The notes under the pieces were generated by a model. That model saw only the letters and a program-made list of their open reading frames with translations, did not search any database and had not been told where the DNA came from. Below are positions 51,412-60,000 of a DNA stretch of 60,000 bases, piece after piece; within the stretch, counting starts at the first letter, position 1, and each line of letters opens with the position of its first letter. This DNA is from Mesostigma viride. Lineage: Eukaryota; Streptophyta; Mesostigmatophyceae; Mesostigmatales; Mesostigmataceae. The stretch is taken from assembly GCA_009746045.1 (NCBI GenBank), contig RPFO01000584.1, forward strand, positions 348,501-408,500, in the 5' to 3' direction. The position numbers were made by a program, and so were the translations under genes.

Positions 51412-54257
51412 TTATGCCAACCCTGCCCGGGCTTTATACTCCTGTAGCAAGCGTGCACAGCCCGTGAGTCCAGCCTCAGCGCGGCATATTTGCGGGACAT
51501 ACAAGCGCCATGAGTCTTGACGGGCCGCCTGGCCACTGACATTCACGTAAAGGAACCCGTTTTGAAACTTGGCTGGGTAGCCGTCCATGCTCTGAGGGCG
51601 GGCAGCTATGGCTTCATTTGCCTTGTCCTCAGTGACCGTGAAGCGCGAGATGAGGCGCTCTAGGTCCGAGCTGATGACGACCGTTGTTGCAGTATTTGCC
51701 AACGTGAATGCCTCTCCAACGGGCTGCATTGGAGGGTAAACTCCTGTCGCCGGCACCACATGGCTGTACGGGGCCGAAGTCCTTCCCCCCCCTGCGGCTG
51801 CGCACGTGCCCTCACGTGCAGGGGTGCTGCCGGCGAGGCGCACGGAATGGTCAACAGTGTCAACCTCCGCGGTTGTGGCGCCACAGAAGAGGAAGGGGCT
51901 CATCGGGTCGCTTAAGCGGTCGCCAAAGGGGGCGACGGGACCATGGGAGGGGATCAACGTCGTGGCCAAAACGTCAAGATCCTCATAAAACCAATAGTCG
52001 GGGCGACGCGACAGGGCGTCAGGGACCGTGTTGTCAAGGCCCTTGACATATTCGATCTTGAACGGACCGAACTGTGCCAAATATTCAAGCCAACGGGCTT
52101 GGCGTGGCGTAAGCGTGGGCTGCGTCAACAAGTGCGTGAGGGGCCGATGGTCGGTCTGGATGATCAAGCGGTACGGGTCCGCAGGGTCGGGTTCGGCCAT
52201 GGCCACGTTGAACTGAGCACCCAGAAGATGGTGCCGCCAAGTATGGCAACAGTACACCACGGCCAACAACTCTTGCTGATGGACCGGGTAATTTCTTTCG
52301 GCCGGGATCATCGTCCGGGAGATATACTCGACCGGTTGGAGACCGAGACCATGGTCTTGGAGCAGCACACCGCCAATAGCAACCTTGCTAGAATCGCTAT
52401 TGACCACGAATGGCTTGGTGGGATCCGGAAGGATGAGGACAGGCGCAGTGGCGAGCCTGGCCTTCAGCAGGTCAAAGGCCTGTTGACACAGGCCTGACCA
52501 TTCCCACGGTACGTCCTTCTTGAGGAGGTGAGTAAGCGGGGCCGCAATGGTCGCGAAACGCGGGATGAAGCGGCGATAATACGATACCAAGCCCAAGAAG
52601 CTGCGCAAGGCGCGAACATTCGCGGGAACAGGCCACTGTTGGACGGCGGCGACCTTATCGGGGTCCGTGGACACGCCCTTGTCCGAGAGAATGTGGCCTA
52701 GAAAGGGGACGCTGCGGCCTGATTCTACCTTGCTGCGGCGGGCGGACAGTTTATTATCCGCCATGATCTGCAGAACCGCGGCAACATCCTCCAAGTGCTC
52801 CTCGAACGTGCGAGAGAAAATGAGGATGTCATCCAAGTAGATGGCCACGCAGGTGCGTTTGTACGGCTGCGTCCCCGGGTCCCACGGGATAGTCGGGTCG
52901 CGCAGGTCTGCCGAGACCTGGGGCAGCCGACTAGTGCCCATCACCGACCTAAAGAGGTGGTTCATGAGCATCTGAAAAGAGGCAGGGCTGTTACACAAGC
53001 CCATGGCCGCCACGCGGAATTGGTAATGGCCAAAAGGCGTGGCAAAGGCTGTTTTATGGCAATCTTCGGGGGCGATCCGAAGTTGCCAAAAACCGTCTGC
53101 ACAATCGAGCACCGTAAAGTACTTTGCGCCCTCCACCTTATTAAATATATCATCGATGCGGGGGAGGGGATACTTGGACTTCACGGTGATCGCATTGAGT
53201 TTGCGATAATCCGTAACCAGACGCCACTTCCCATTGGGTTTGGGCACCAGCAACACGCCCGCGCTGTAAGGGCTATTGCTGGGCTCGATCAAGCCGGCCT
53301 CCAACAAGCCGACCAAGATCTTCTTGAGCTCTGCCAACTCCACGGGTCCCATGCGAAAAATGGGTGAGGTGGTAGGTGGGTGCCCCTCCTGCAAATGAAT
53401 GCGGTGGAGCACCGGTCTGGCCGGGGGAAACGTAGGTGTTTTCTCCTCAAACACGGCTGAATACTGATCGAGCACTGCGTTGAGTCGTTTCACCTCGTCT
53501 TCCGACAAGTCCATGCCAAGCGAGTTTAACGAAACTCCAGCCTGTGCATGCTGGGCGCTGGGCCCGCGCACTTGGGCAAGGGCGTCCAGACGAATGGAGT
53601 AAACGGGAGGAGGCTGCCGGGCTCTCATCATCCGCTTGAACTCCCTTTTGGACATGAGAATGTCCGCAAGGCGACGACGGTCACTCTTGAGGGCAGGCGT
53701 GTCATCGGTGATGGTCATGCCGTTGGCCGCATACTGCCGCTCAGGTAACCAGAATGACCCATCTGGGAAGTGGGTAACCATGGTACCAAAAGAGACAGTC
53801 ACCTTGGAGATGTGCAGCCAGTCAATCCCTAGGATGATATCAGCCGCTTGTAAGGGAATGACCGTCGCGCGAATGGGCACGCTGGTGCCTTGTACGATAG
53901 GGGCCAAGTCCGCATAGCCCGGGGATGGCTGAGTGTAGCCATCCGAGTATCGCACGCGCCGAGCAATGGTATGGGGAGTCGGGGTTACTCCCAGGCGCTG
54001 CACTAGTGCCATAACTATGGCCTCACTGACGAAGGTGGTAGCCGCACCACTGTCAATAAGGACCTTGATGCCCTCCAAACAACGCCCAGAGCCCTGGGGG
54101 TCTGGTAGGCTTCCAGTGAAGAGGAGTAGTTGCCGCGGGCCTTCGCTAGGCTCCGCTAGCCATTCCTGGGTCTCTGTCACCACATTACATGGTAACAAAA
54201 CGTGGGCGACTTGTTCATGGCCGGGTAAGGTGTCGCCCGGAGTGCCCTCCCGGCCTC
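51412..54257 (-). CDS. pol: E4 protease-RT-RNase H polyprotein
   Basis: Open frame of about 940 codons; it is in a different frame from gag and overlaps the end of gag, so translation probably uses frameshifting. Protease: KVLIDSGAATTFVSEAI and IILGIDWLHIS. RT: LVPKPNGKWRLVTDYRKLNA, FTVLDCADGFWQLRI, FRVAAMGLCNSPASFQ, AIYLDDILIFS. RNase H: VVNSDSSKVAIGGVLLQDHG, YPVHQQELLAVVYC, QTDHRPLTHLL. The integrase start is present to WRLYVPQICR, then joins directly to TGCARLLQEYK, the last residues of the chromodomain. So the whole catalytic integrase is missing by one in-frame deletion near 51480. Confidence 0.92.
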
Positions 54258-56132
54258 TCAGTCCAACGCCTCTCCTGCAGGCCCCTCGTCCACCGGTGTG
54301 CCTCGCAGGTGGCCGGATGCGGCCGCGGAAGAGCCATCATCAGGCTCGGCCGCGTCTGCGGCATCCAGTTGGTTGAGGGCATGCCCAGCTTGCTGGTAGG
54401 CGCTTGGGGGCGCCTTGGGTTGTTGGTACAGCCGGGGCTGTTGGCGCGCTTGTTGCAAGCGTCGGGCACGCTCACCCGCACTGGGAGCTGTGCGCATATT
54501 TCGCGCCGGTGGTGGCCTCGAGGCCATTTGCGGGGAGGCCGCTTGGAAATTGTTGCGTTGCACAGGCGGGGCCTGGTCCAGCGGAGGGAGATCAGGGCAC
54601 TCACGTTTGATGTGCCCCACGCGGTTGCAGTGGTAGCACTGAATCCGGGAAGTGTCCAAGGCATTAATGTCCAGGACCTCGCACTGTAGCTCATCCACCC
54701 ACACGGGGGCGAATCCCAGCTCATTGAGTTCCAGTGCATTCACGCGGGGTTTTGGGGTCCGCTGCACCAAGGGAGCTATCTCCGCTAGGTAGGTCTTGAT
54801 GTCCTGCAGGTTCCATTGAGCCCAGGAGAGGTGGGCGAATTTCCGCTTCACCTCATCCCGGAATTCGGGTTGCAAGCCCTCATAGAACCTTGCCAAGGCT
54901 TCTGGGCCCATCAGGTCATCAACCCGCCCAGCTAGAAGCTCGAACTTGGTCATATATTCCCGATAGCTCAGGTTCCCCTGCTTGAACGCCCCAAAAGCCT
55001 CCCGGTCCAGCTTGTCTTGGTCGGGTGGCAGGTACTTGGCCCGTGCTCGCCGAAATAATTCAGCCAAGCTGCTGGGGAAGCCATTGGCCAGGGCGCTTTC
55101 GCAATGGAGAGCTTGTCTCACATCGGGAGCCAGTGCCTCGCTGGACACCAGCTTGACCTTGATATCCTCGTCCAAGAGCTTGCGATTGTATGTCTCCCAG
55201 ATGTCGATCTTCTGAGACACTGCAATCTCCCAAGCCTCAAACTCTTGGTACGAGCAGTCGGGTTTAAACTTGGGAATATCCGACAGCTTGGGCAACGGTG
55301 GTAGTCGCCCTGCATTGTGAGTATCATCGTCATGATGGCCCATGATACTCGCGGGTCTCCCGGGCCCGGCCACACCTTGCGAGGTGTGCCCACGCGGGTA
55401 ACCTGCCGGGGGGCTGCACTCATCCTCACCCGGGTGCTCATACCCATGTGGGTAGTGGGCGCGGCTTGCATAATGATGGGCGGCGGTGGCCGCTGGGTGC
55501 TGCGCTCGTGGGTCACCCGGAGCCAGGCGGTCGTATGCTGAGTTGGGGAGGGGAATCGCCTCCCCTGCGACCCCGAAGGAAGACCGACCGGTCCGTGCGG
55601 TGCCCTGGCCCTGCCCAGCCATATTTGGCGAGGCATGGCCGAAGGGGCTAGCCCCAAGGGGTCCAGGCGCATGATAGGACGCCCGATTCGCAGCGCGGCG
55701 AGACCGCGATCGGCTATCATACAAGGGTGGCGCCGGGGCGCTGCTGGGCCAAGTGGCCAATGTAGGTTGCGGCAGCACCGTAGGCAGGGCCCCACTCCTA
55801 CCGTAGTGCAGGGTAACATTATTCCCCTGCGCCCCCGCGCCGGCTCCTACACCAAGGGCCGGACCCGCCGACAATCCCGCGATGGATGTTCCACTTGGTG
55901 GTCCATTAAGGGGATTCACTACAGGGCTACCAGGTGGTGCACCGGCAGCCGCCGAGGAATTCCCTCCCAAACGTGGGGTTTGTGTTGGGGATGACCCCCT
56001 AGAGCCACGCTCACTACTCGGGCGTGAGTGATTTTGGGTAGCTCTCTCTGCCGCCTCGAGTGCTGCCACGAGGGAAGGGGCAGGAGAGAAGCGATGGGCC
56101 TCTCGTCGCCCTCGCTCAACACCGTCAGCCAT
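54258..56132 (-). CDS. gag: E4 gag
   Basis: 624 codons from ATG 56132. N-terminal third is Pro/Gly/Ala-rich and likely disordered. Residues about 270-460 form the gag capsid-like region (FEAWEIAVSQKIDIWETYN, AFGAFKQGNLSYREYMTKFE, RFYEGLQPEFRDEVKRKF). A CCHC knuckle, CYHCNRVGHIKREC, follows at about 500. A Gln/Ala/Arg-rich tail ends at TGA 54258. The central part matches E1 gag (GTLQQGTKSFKEYMKEFD). Intact in this copy. Confidence 0.88.
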   Translation of the reverse strand: MADGVERGRREAHRFSPAPSLVAALEAAERATQNHSRPSSERGSRGSSPTQTPRLGGNSSAAAGAPPGSPVVNPLNGPPSGTSIAGLSAGPALGVGAGAGAQGNNVTLHYGRSGALPTVLPQPTLATWPSSAPAPPLYDSRSRSRRAANRASYHAPGPLGASPFGHASPNMAGQGQGTARTGRSSFGVAGEAIPLPNSAYDRLAPGDPRAQHPAATAAHHYASRAHYPHGYEHPGEDECSPPAGYPRGHTSQGVAGPGRPASIMGHHDDDTHNAGRLPPLPKLSDIPKFKPDCSYQEFEAWEIAVSQKIDIWETYNRKLLDEDIKVKLVSSEALAPDVRQALHCESALANGFPSSLAELFRRARAKYLPPDQDKLDREAFGAFKQGNLSYREYMTKFELLAGRVDDLMGPEALARFYEGLQPEFRDEVKRKFAHLSWAQWNLQDIKTYLAEIAPLVQRTPKPRVNALELNELGFAPVWVDELQCEVLDINALDTSRIQCYHCNRVGHIKRECPDLPPLDQAPPVQRNNFQAASPQMASRPPPARNMRTAPSAGERARRLQQARQQPRLYQQPKAPPSAYQQAGHALNQLDAADAAEPDDGSSAAASGHLRGTPVDEGPAGEALD

Positions 56133-56612
56133 CGCGTGGTGGCTGGTAAAGTGTGAACAATGTGCCTCTAGTCACCTTGGCGGGATGACAAATTAAGCAC
56201 AAAAAATACGTCAATTAAAGGACGTGAGATATTACTGCAGCTTGCCGGAGCTGACAGTATGTATCCCAGATATAGGGTATGGGGCAATGGCCAAGACGCC
56301 AACTAATGCGTGAAATTGCAACCCACAAAGCGTTTCCGTTTAAAGCACGCAATATAAGGAGATTCGTTTCCGGACGTATCCCTTAGGTCAAGGTTCCGGA
56401 CAAGGCCAGGTTGGGGCATGCAAGAACCGCAATCTGGGTAACGGGTATGGGCAGTTAGGATTGTGGGGATCCGACCCCCACAATGAATTACTGCAAGCGG
56501 AATTAGTAAGGGTTCCGGCCCTTATATAATTCCGTTGCTGATCCGGATCAGATTACAGGAAAACGGGCCGGGACGGGATAGAGGCCACTAGGAAAGTTTC
56601 CTCCGAGTCCAG
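56133..56612 (-). other. E4 leader with primer-binding site
   Basis: Untranslated leader between the 5' LTR and gag. Minus-strand TGGACTCGGAGGAAAC at the LTR edge is a tRNA-type primer-binding site (begins TGG). The tRNA was not identified. Confidence 0.7.
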
Positions 56613-57219
56613 TTTAACACGTATGGCTATTTAAAATAGCGCCTTAAGGATTGAGAACGAATGCGAAAGACCTTTGACTTCCTATGCGTCACAGCGCACG
56701 ATGGTGGCTTAAGAATACTCGTCACACAATACGAATAAGCTCAAACCCGGAAAACCGGTTTCGTATATTACAATGTTACCACACAGATTAAAACACTCAA
56801 TGCGGGAAGACTTACACCCAGTAGGCGAGGGATTCACACTCGAGCCCACAGGAGATTTACACTCCAGGATTAAGCGATGGTAAATAATCTGTAGAGCAAC
56901 GTGGTAAATTACGATACCAGGTCCGGATTGCTGGCATAGCTCGTGCCTTCCTATTTTGTCCCTTCGTCCCCGTTGGTGGCTGCGCCTGGCGCTGCCAACC
57001 AGGCATGACGTGAGGTCCGCGGGGACGGGCTTCTCGAACCGTCTAGAACACAAATGGTGCCAGTACGGCTAGAGGCCTCTCCTGAAAAATATCCAAATGT
57101 CCGTAGGAACCATCATAACGCATGTGCAGTGCCACTTGGCTGTCCCGTAACTCCCGTTCAGGCGCTAGGTCTGCCTACGCGCAAAGGCCAAGTTCGTCAG
57201 CAAAACTTCTATGCACTTA

Positions 57220-58295
57220 CAGTCATTCCCGCGTTAAGTTGCGATCGCCCCCTAAAACTTGGCGCCGCAACTTAACGCGGGAACGCAACTTAACGGTAGA
57301 ATTAGGCTAGCAGCCCACCACCTCCTCCTCTGACGGACATCTATACGGCATTCGACAGCTCTCGTCAAGCCCGATCCAGCTACACCGTCAAAGCCGGCCA
57401 AATTAAAGTCCATTTTCCAGGCCAGATATTTTGGACATGAAAGCGGGCTGCAACTGACGGAAAACACGCCGTGGGCAGCCACGCACTAGTGCCTGCGTTT
57501 TATACCACAAATGCCGGTGTGTTTTAACCCTCTGACTTGGGCTTTCTTTTTGGCGGGTTACTTAATTGCCAACCGGCTTCACGTTTGAATGTGACAAAAC
57601 TTGGGAACAGTCGTGAGGGAACTGAAGCTTCATTTACTGTCAAAGGCCTGCATGTAAACCGAAACTGAATAATAACGCAACCTTGTCTTTGCCCTTCTGT
57701 GGTGCATTCGGCATGATGGTGGTAATTTCCATCAAGATGTCTCAATCAGTTACAGACCCTGCATGGTCGTGGCGTTTTGATGAATAGTGTAGTTAGGCTT
57801 TTCTAGACTAGATAGCTTAGAGTTAGGTTCATAGTTCGATTACGCGGCTTCAGTCCTCCACTCCACCGGCCCACCCAGGCATAATGGAATAAGTGCCACA
57901 TGATCATCATCTCCCAACGGAGGCATGTTATGATTTCAGTAATTTAATTTAATTTAATGGTCGTGGATTCTTATGTACCCGGCGCAGCCCGCAGGCTGCA
58001 AAACTGAATTTGTAAGGTTGCATTCACGCTTTTCACCTAAGCCAGCAGGCAGGGAAATTTGCGCGCCATTGGGGCTTGCCTATTTTGCCGCCTAAAATCA
58101 CGTAGCGGGTCCGGACTTGGCAAAAAATGGCCTCCTGCGCGGCCAAAAATGGCCTGACACCTACAAATTGAGTCATTACCGCGTTAAGTTGCGATGGCCT
58201 CCATGCTTAAGTTGCGGTCGCCCCCCAAACTTCGGCGCCGCAACTTAACGCGGGAACGCAACCTTAAGAAACGCAACTTAACGCGGGAATGACTG
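57220..58295. mobile_element. TA-inserted miniature element in the E4 LTR
   Basis: Begins CAGTCATTCCCGCGTTAAGT, ends with its complement, flanked by TA (57218-57219 and 58296-58297). The empty site is present in the sister LTR at about 50729. Same family as 22507-23180, in reverse orientation. Inner repeats of GCGTTAAGTTGCGA occur in both directions near each end. Carries a LINE 3' fragment at 57773-57956. No transposase. Confidence 0.93.
57773..57956 (+). mobile_element. LINE 3' fragment inside the miniature element
   Basis: 184 bp, matches the 3' end of LINE copy 3 (18310-18467): GTTTTGATGAATAG near the stop codon, AGTTAGG, GATTACGCGGCT, CCCAACGGAGGCATGTTAT and a TTTAA tail. Flanked by ATGGTCGTGG (57763-57772 and 57957-57966) as 10-bp target duplication. 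Confidence 0.88.
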
Positions 58296-58430
58296 TACTT
58301 CCACACGGATTGCCTCGGCTGCCAACTATACTATGGCCTCGGCACTGGCGCCGGATTACGGGCGGCGCCGATCGACCGGGACGGATAATTTATTACCACA
58401 AATGGCATGTTGCATCCGTGCAACACTTTG

Positions 58431-59026
58431 GCTGTTCAGACTGAAATATGTTATCCACCTGCCCAGGGGTCTCAAGCCCATGTTCCAACGGCCGGAGCTT
58501 CCGGTGCTGAAGTTAGCGAACAGCCAGAACTGTGAGTTCCTGGTCTCTCGCGCCACACAACGGGATGAGCCAAAGTTGCAAAGGCAGCAACCTTTTAACC
58601 CGTGCACCAAGCCACGACCACGGTGAGCGGTTCCACGACCAATGTGGGAGCCTCGGTTCGTGCTTGCCCAGATAGCTGGTCATCCCCCATGACCAAGCTA
58701 TATCCTTTGCGTTGTTCCTCGTTCCCATCGGTGTGACGAGGCACGTGCAGGCAGGCAAGCAAATCCTCAACGTCCACTGGCATCAGTGCAGAGCCAGGAC
58801 GAACTGGATTTGCCTAGACTCTGCAACCTAGGAAGTACAGGACCTGTCACAAGCCTGCAAGGCCTAGTATCCTTGCAGACCTGTGCCAGTTCCTGTAGTC
58901 CACCAGTCACAGGCTGCTGCTCTTCTGGTCTACGTGGACCACAGTCACGTGATAGTCAGGCTAAGCCTGCGCAGGCACGGCCTGCCACGTGTCCTGTCCA
59001 CTACACCAGAGGACTGTACCTCAGTC
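58431..59026. other. no gene seen
   Basis: No supported gene. CAGTCACGTG-like words and short open stretches only. Confidence 0.35.
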
Positions 59027-59157
59027 GGCCACGGACGGCTAGGACTTCGGGACCTCATATCTTTCTTGTCCCTTGTCTGTTTCAGGCGGTCAGCACGGCG
59101 TTGGAAAGGTCTTTCCAAACTGCATCCACTTAGCATATTGGTTGCCCAAAATGCTAA
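59027..59157 (+). repeat. leader module, second copy
   Basis: About 131 bp matching 8803-8948, including the acceptor-like TGTCTGTTTCAG and the ATGCTAACT start. Here the frame reads MLTPTLSSFGAGPA and stops, so the repeat-protein part of 8940-9419 is absent. Confidence 0.65.
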
Positions 59158-59439
59158 CTCCAACCCTTTCTTCTTTTGGAGCTGGACCAGCTTGAAATAA
59201 ACCTAACCTTGCTTGTGCCCACTCAGCCACAGACCGCTTGGTCCCTTGAGGTTGATCAGACCTTTGAGGGCCCAGGTTCCTGCCTCCTTTGGGTAACAAC
59301 ATATCTGCCCTTGGACCAGGCTAGGTGTACTGGCCAGTGAATCAGAGGTCACCCCAGGTTATCCCCTGACCCCTTGGTCAGCTCCCAACCTTTCCTTGGG
59401 AACTTGGTGCTGGATTAAAGTCAAGGCACATTACCTAGT

Positions 59440-60000
59440 CCAATGGCTGGGATTACAGGATGCCAAGAACGTACTATTGTGAGTTCCTGATCTTTCACAG
59501 TTATCACAGGCGCCCGTTCTTATGGCGCCCGCCTTGGCCAACCTTTCCCTTCTGCTCAAAGAACACAGGTAGCACCTAGGCAAATGCTGCCTCCTTGGGG
59601 AGCCCATGTCTTCACTGGGTGTTAAGCCCAGGAATCACTCATGCCAGGCTGTGGCTCTGCTGGGGAATTGAACCCCACCCCAACCTCCAGGTTTATAGGT
59701 GACCTGGAACTTTACACAAGAGAAACATTACAACCATGGAACAACATGAGAATGACATGACATGATTATGTTTTATTCAAGCATTATATAACCCAGAATG
59801 TGGCCCCCTGGCAACCATGTTCCACATGGTCACACAACCAGGTTCTTTATTAGCAACAGGTTGGAAACAAGCACTAGAAAACATATATACAGCAACCTGT
59901 AAGAACCAACATTCGGGTTGCCCTTGCATGGCCTAACTGTTTGAGGCCAAAGGCGTCGACTTAAGTCCTGGCGACTCTTCTGAACCCCATGGGGAGGGCC
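59440..60000 (-). mobile_element. copia-like 3' untranslated region, diverged
   Basis: On the minus strand it keeps two marks of the element A 3' region: a doubled GGCGCC motif (GGCGCCCG, TCTTA-like spacer, GGCGCCCG, about 59512-59540) and a GGGTTCAATTCC stretch with CTATAAACC beside it (59660-59700). No coding sequence is visible before the window ends. The element body would lie to the right, outside the window. Confidence 0.45.

Larger units (their letters stand above)
50124..58425 (-). mobile_element. Ty3/gypsy chromovirus E4, integrase-deleted
   Basis: Minus-strand element with 735-bp LTRs (50124-50858; 56613-58425 after removing a 1,078-bp insertion), flanked by CTTTG (50119-50123 and 58426-58430) as 5-bp target duplication. 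A primer-binding site starting TGGACTCGG (minus strand, 56594-56611) adjoins the 5' LTR, and a G-run polypurine tract adjoins the 3' LTR. gag and protease-RT-RNase H are open. The integrase core and most of the chromodomain are gone. Non-autonomous but structurally well preserved. Confidence 0.92.
56613..58425 (-). repeat. 5' LTR of E4, interrupted by a miniature element
   Basis: Same LTR as 50124-50858, split at 57219/58296 by the insertion 57220-58295. Without the insertion and one TA it is 735 bp, the same as the other LTR. Confidence 0.9.

Noticed and set aside
52795-53367. Plus-strand frame of about 190 codons inside E4 polymerase
   Set aside because: It is antisense to intact RT motifs on the minus strand and carries no motif of its own.

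Overview
The window is eukaryotic nuclear DNA. It contains spliced genes, LTR retrotransposons, LINEs with target-site duplications, small TA-flanked DNA elements and many microsatellites. GT-AG introns, a Cdc25-type phosphatase, and chromovirus and copia-like elements together suggest a green alga with a large repeat-rich genome. That assignment is inference; I cannot name the species. No rRNA, tRNA, CRISPR or bacterial-type operon was seen.

Layout, left. Bases 1-8797 are a decayed Ty3/gypsy chromovirus (E1, plus strand) whose 5' end lies outside the window. Its order is gag, protease, RT, RNase H, integrase, chromodomain, a long extra GC-rich reading frame, polypurine tract and 3' LTR. A lysine-rich repeat ORF (8940-9419) and a 10-bp tandem array (9536-9867) follow. 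From about 11.0 to 18.5 kb are at least four 5'-truncated LINE copies with TTAA-type tails; three or more carry RT and one region carries an ORF1-like gene.

Middle. From 19894 to 25280 (minus strand) lies the only clearly recognisable host gene, a seven-exon Cdc25-type phosphatase of about 470 residues. Its large intron holds a TA-flanked miniature DNA element and a (GGGT)n array that starts at the splice donor. From 25791 to 28863 is a candidate DNA transposon with 15-bp terminal inverted repeats, subterminal GTTCAC clusters and a Harbinger-like transposase fragment. From 29618 to 41037 a copia-like element A (30137-37946, LTRs 617 bp, TSD GAAAC) is nested in the LTR of an oppositely oriented relative B. 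B was itself hit by a LINE with a 79-bp target duplication. A hypothetical multi-exon minus-strand gene with a Lys/Ala/Glu repeat lies at 41.4-44.0 kb.

Right. From 46531 to 49998 another copia-like protease-RT-RNase H segment lies between 519-bp inverted arms. From 50124 to 58425 (minus strand) is a second chromovirus E4. Its gag and protease-RT-RNase H frames are open but its integrase core is deleted. Its upstream LTR carries a TA-inserted miniature element, which itself carries a LINE 3' fragment. The window ends in a duplicated leader module (59027) and a copia-like 3' untranslated region (about 59440-60000).

The genes do not form a pathway: one cell-cycle gene sits in a deeply nested transposon landscape. 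The least ordinary features are the shared extra ORF at the 3' end of the two chromoviruses, the copia-like clade with protease directly before RT and an HGDD active site, and the GTTCAC-flanked DNA element.
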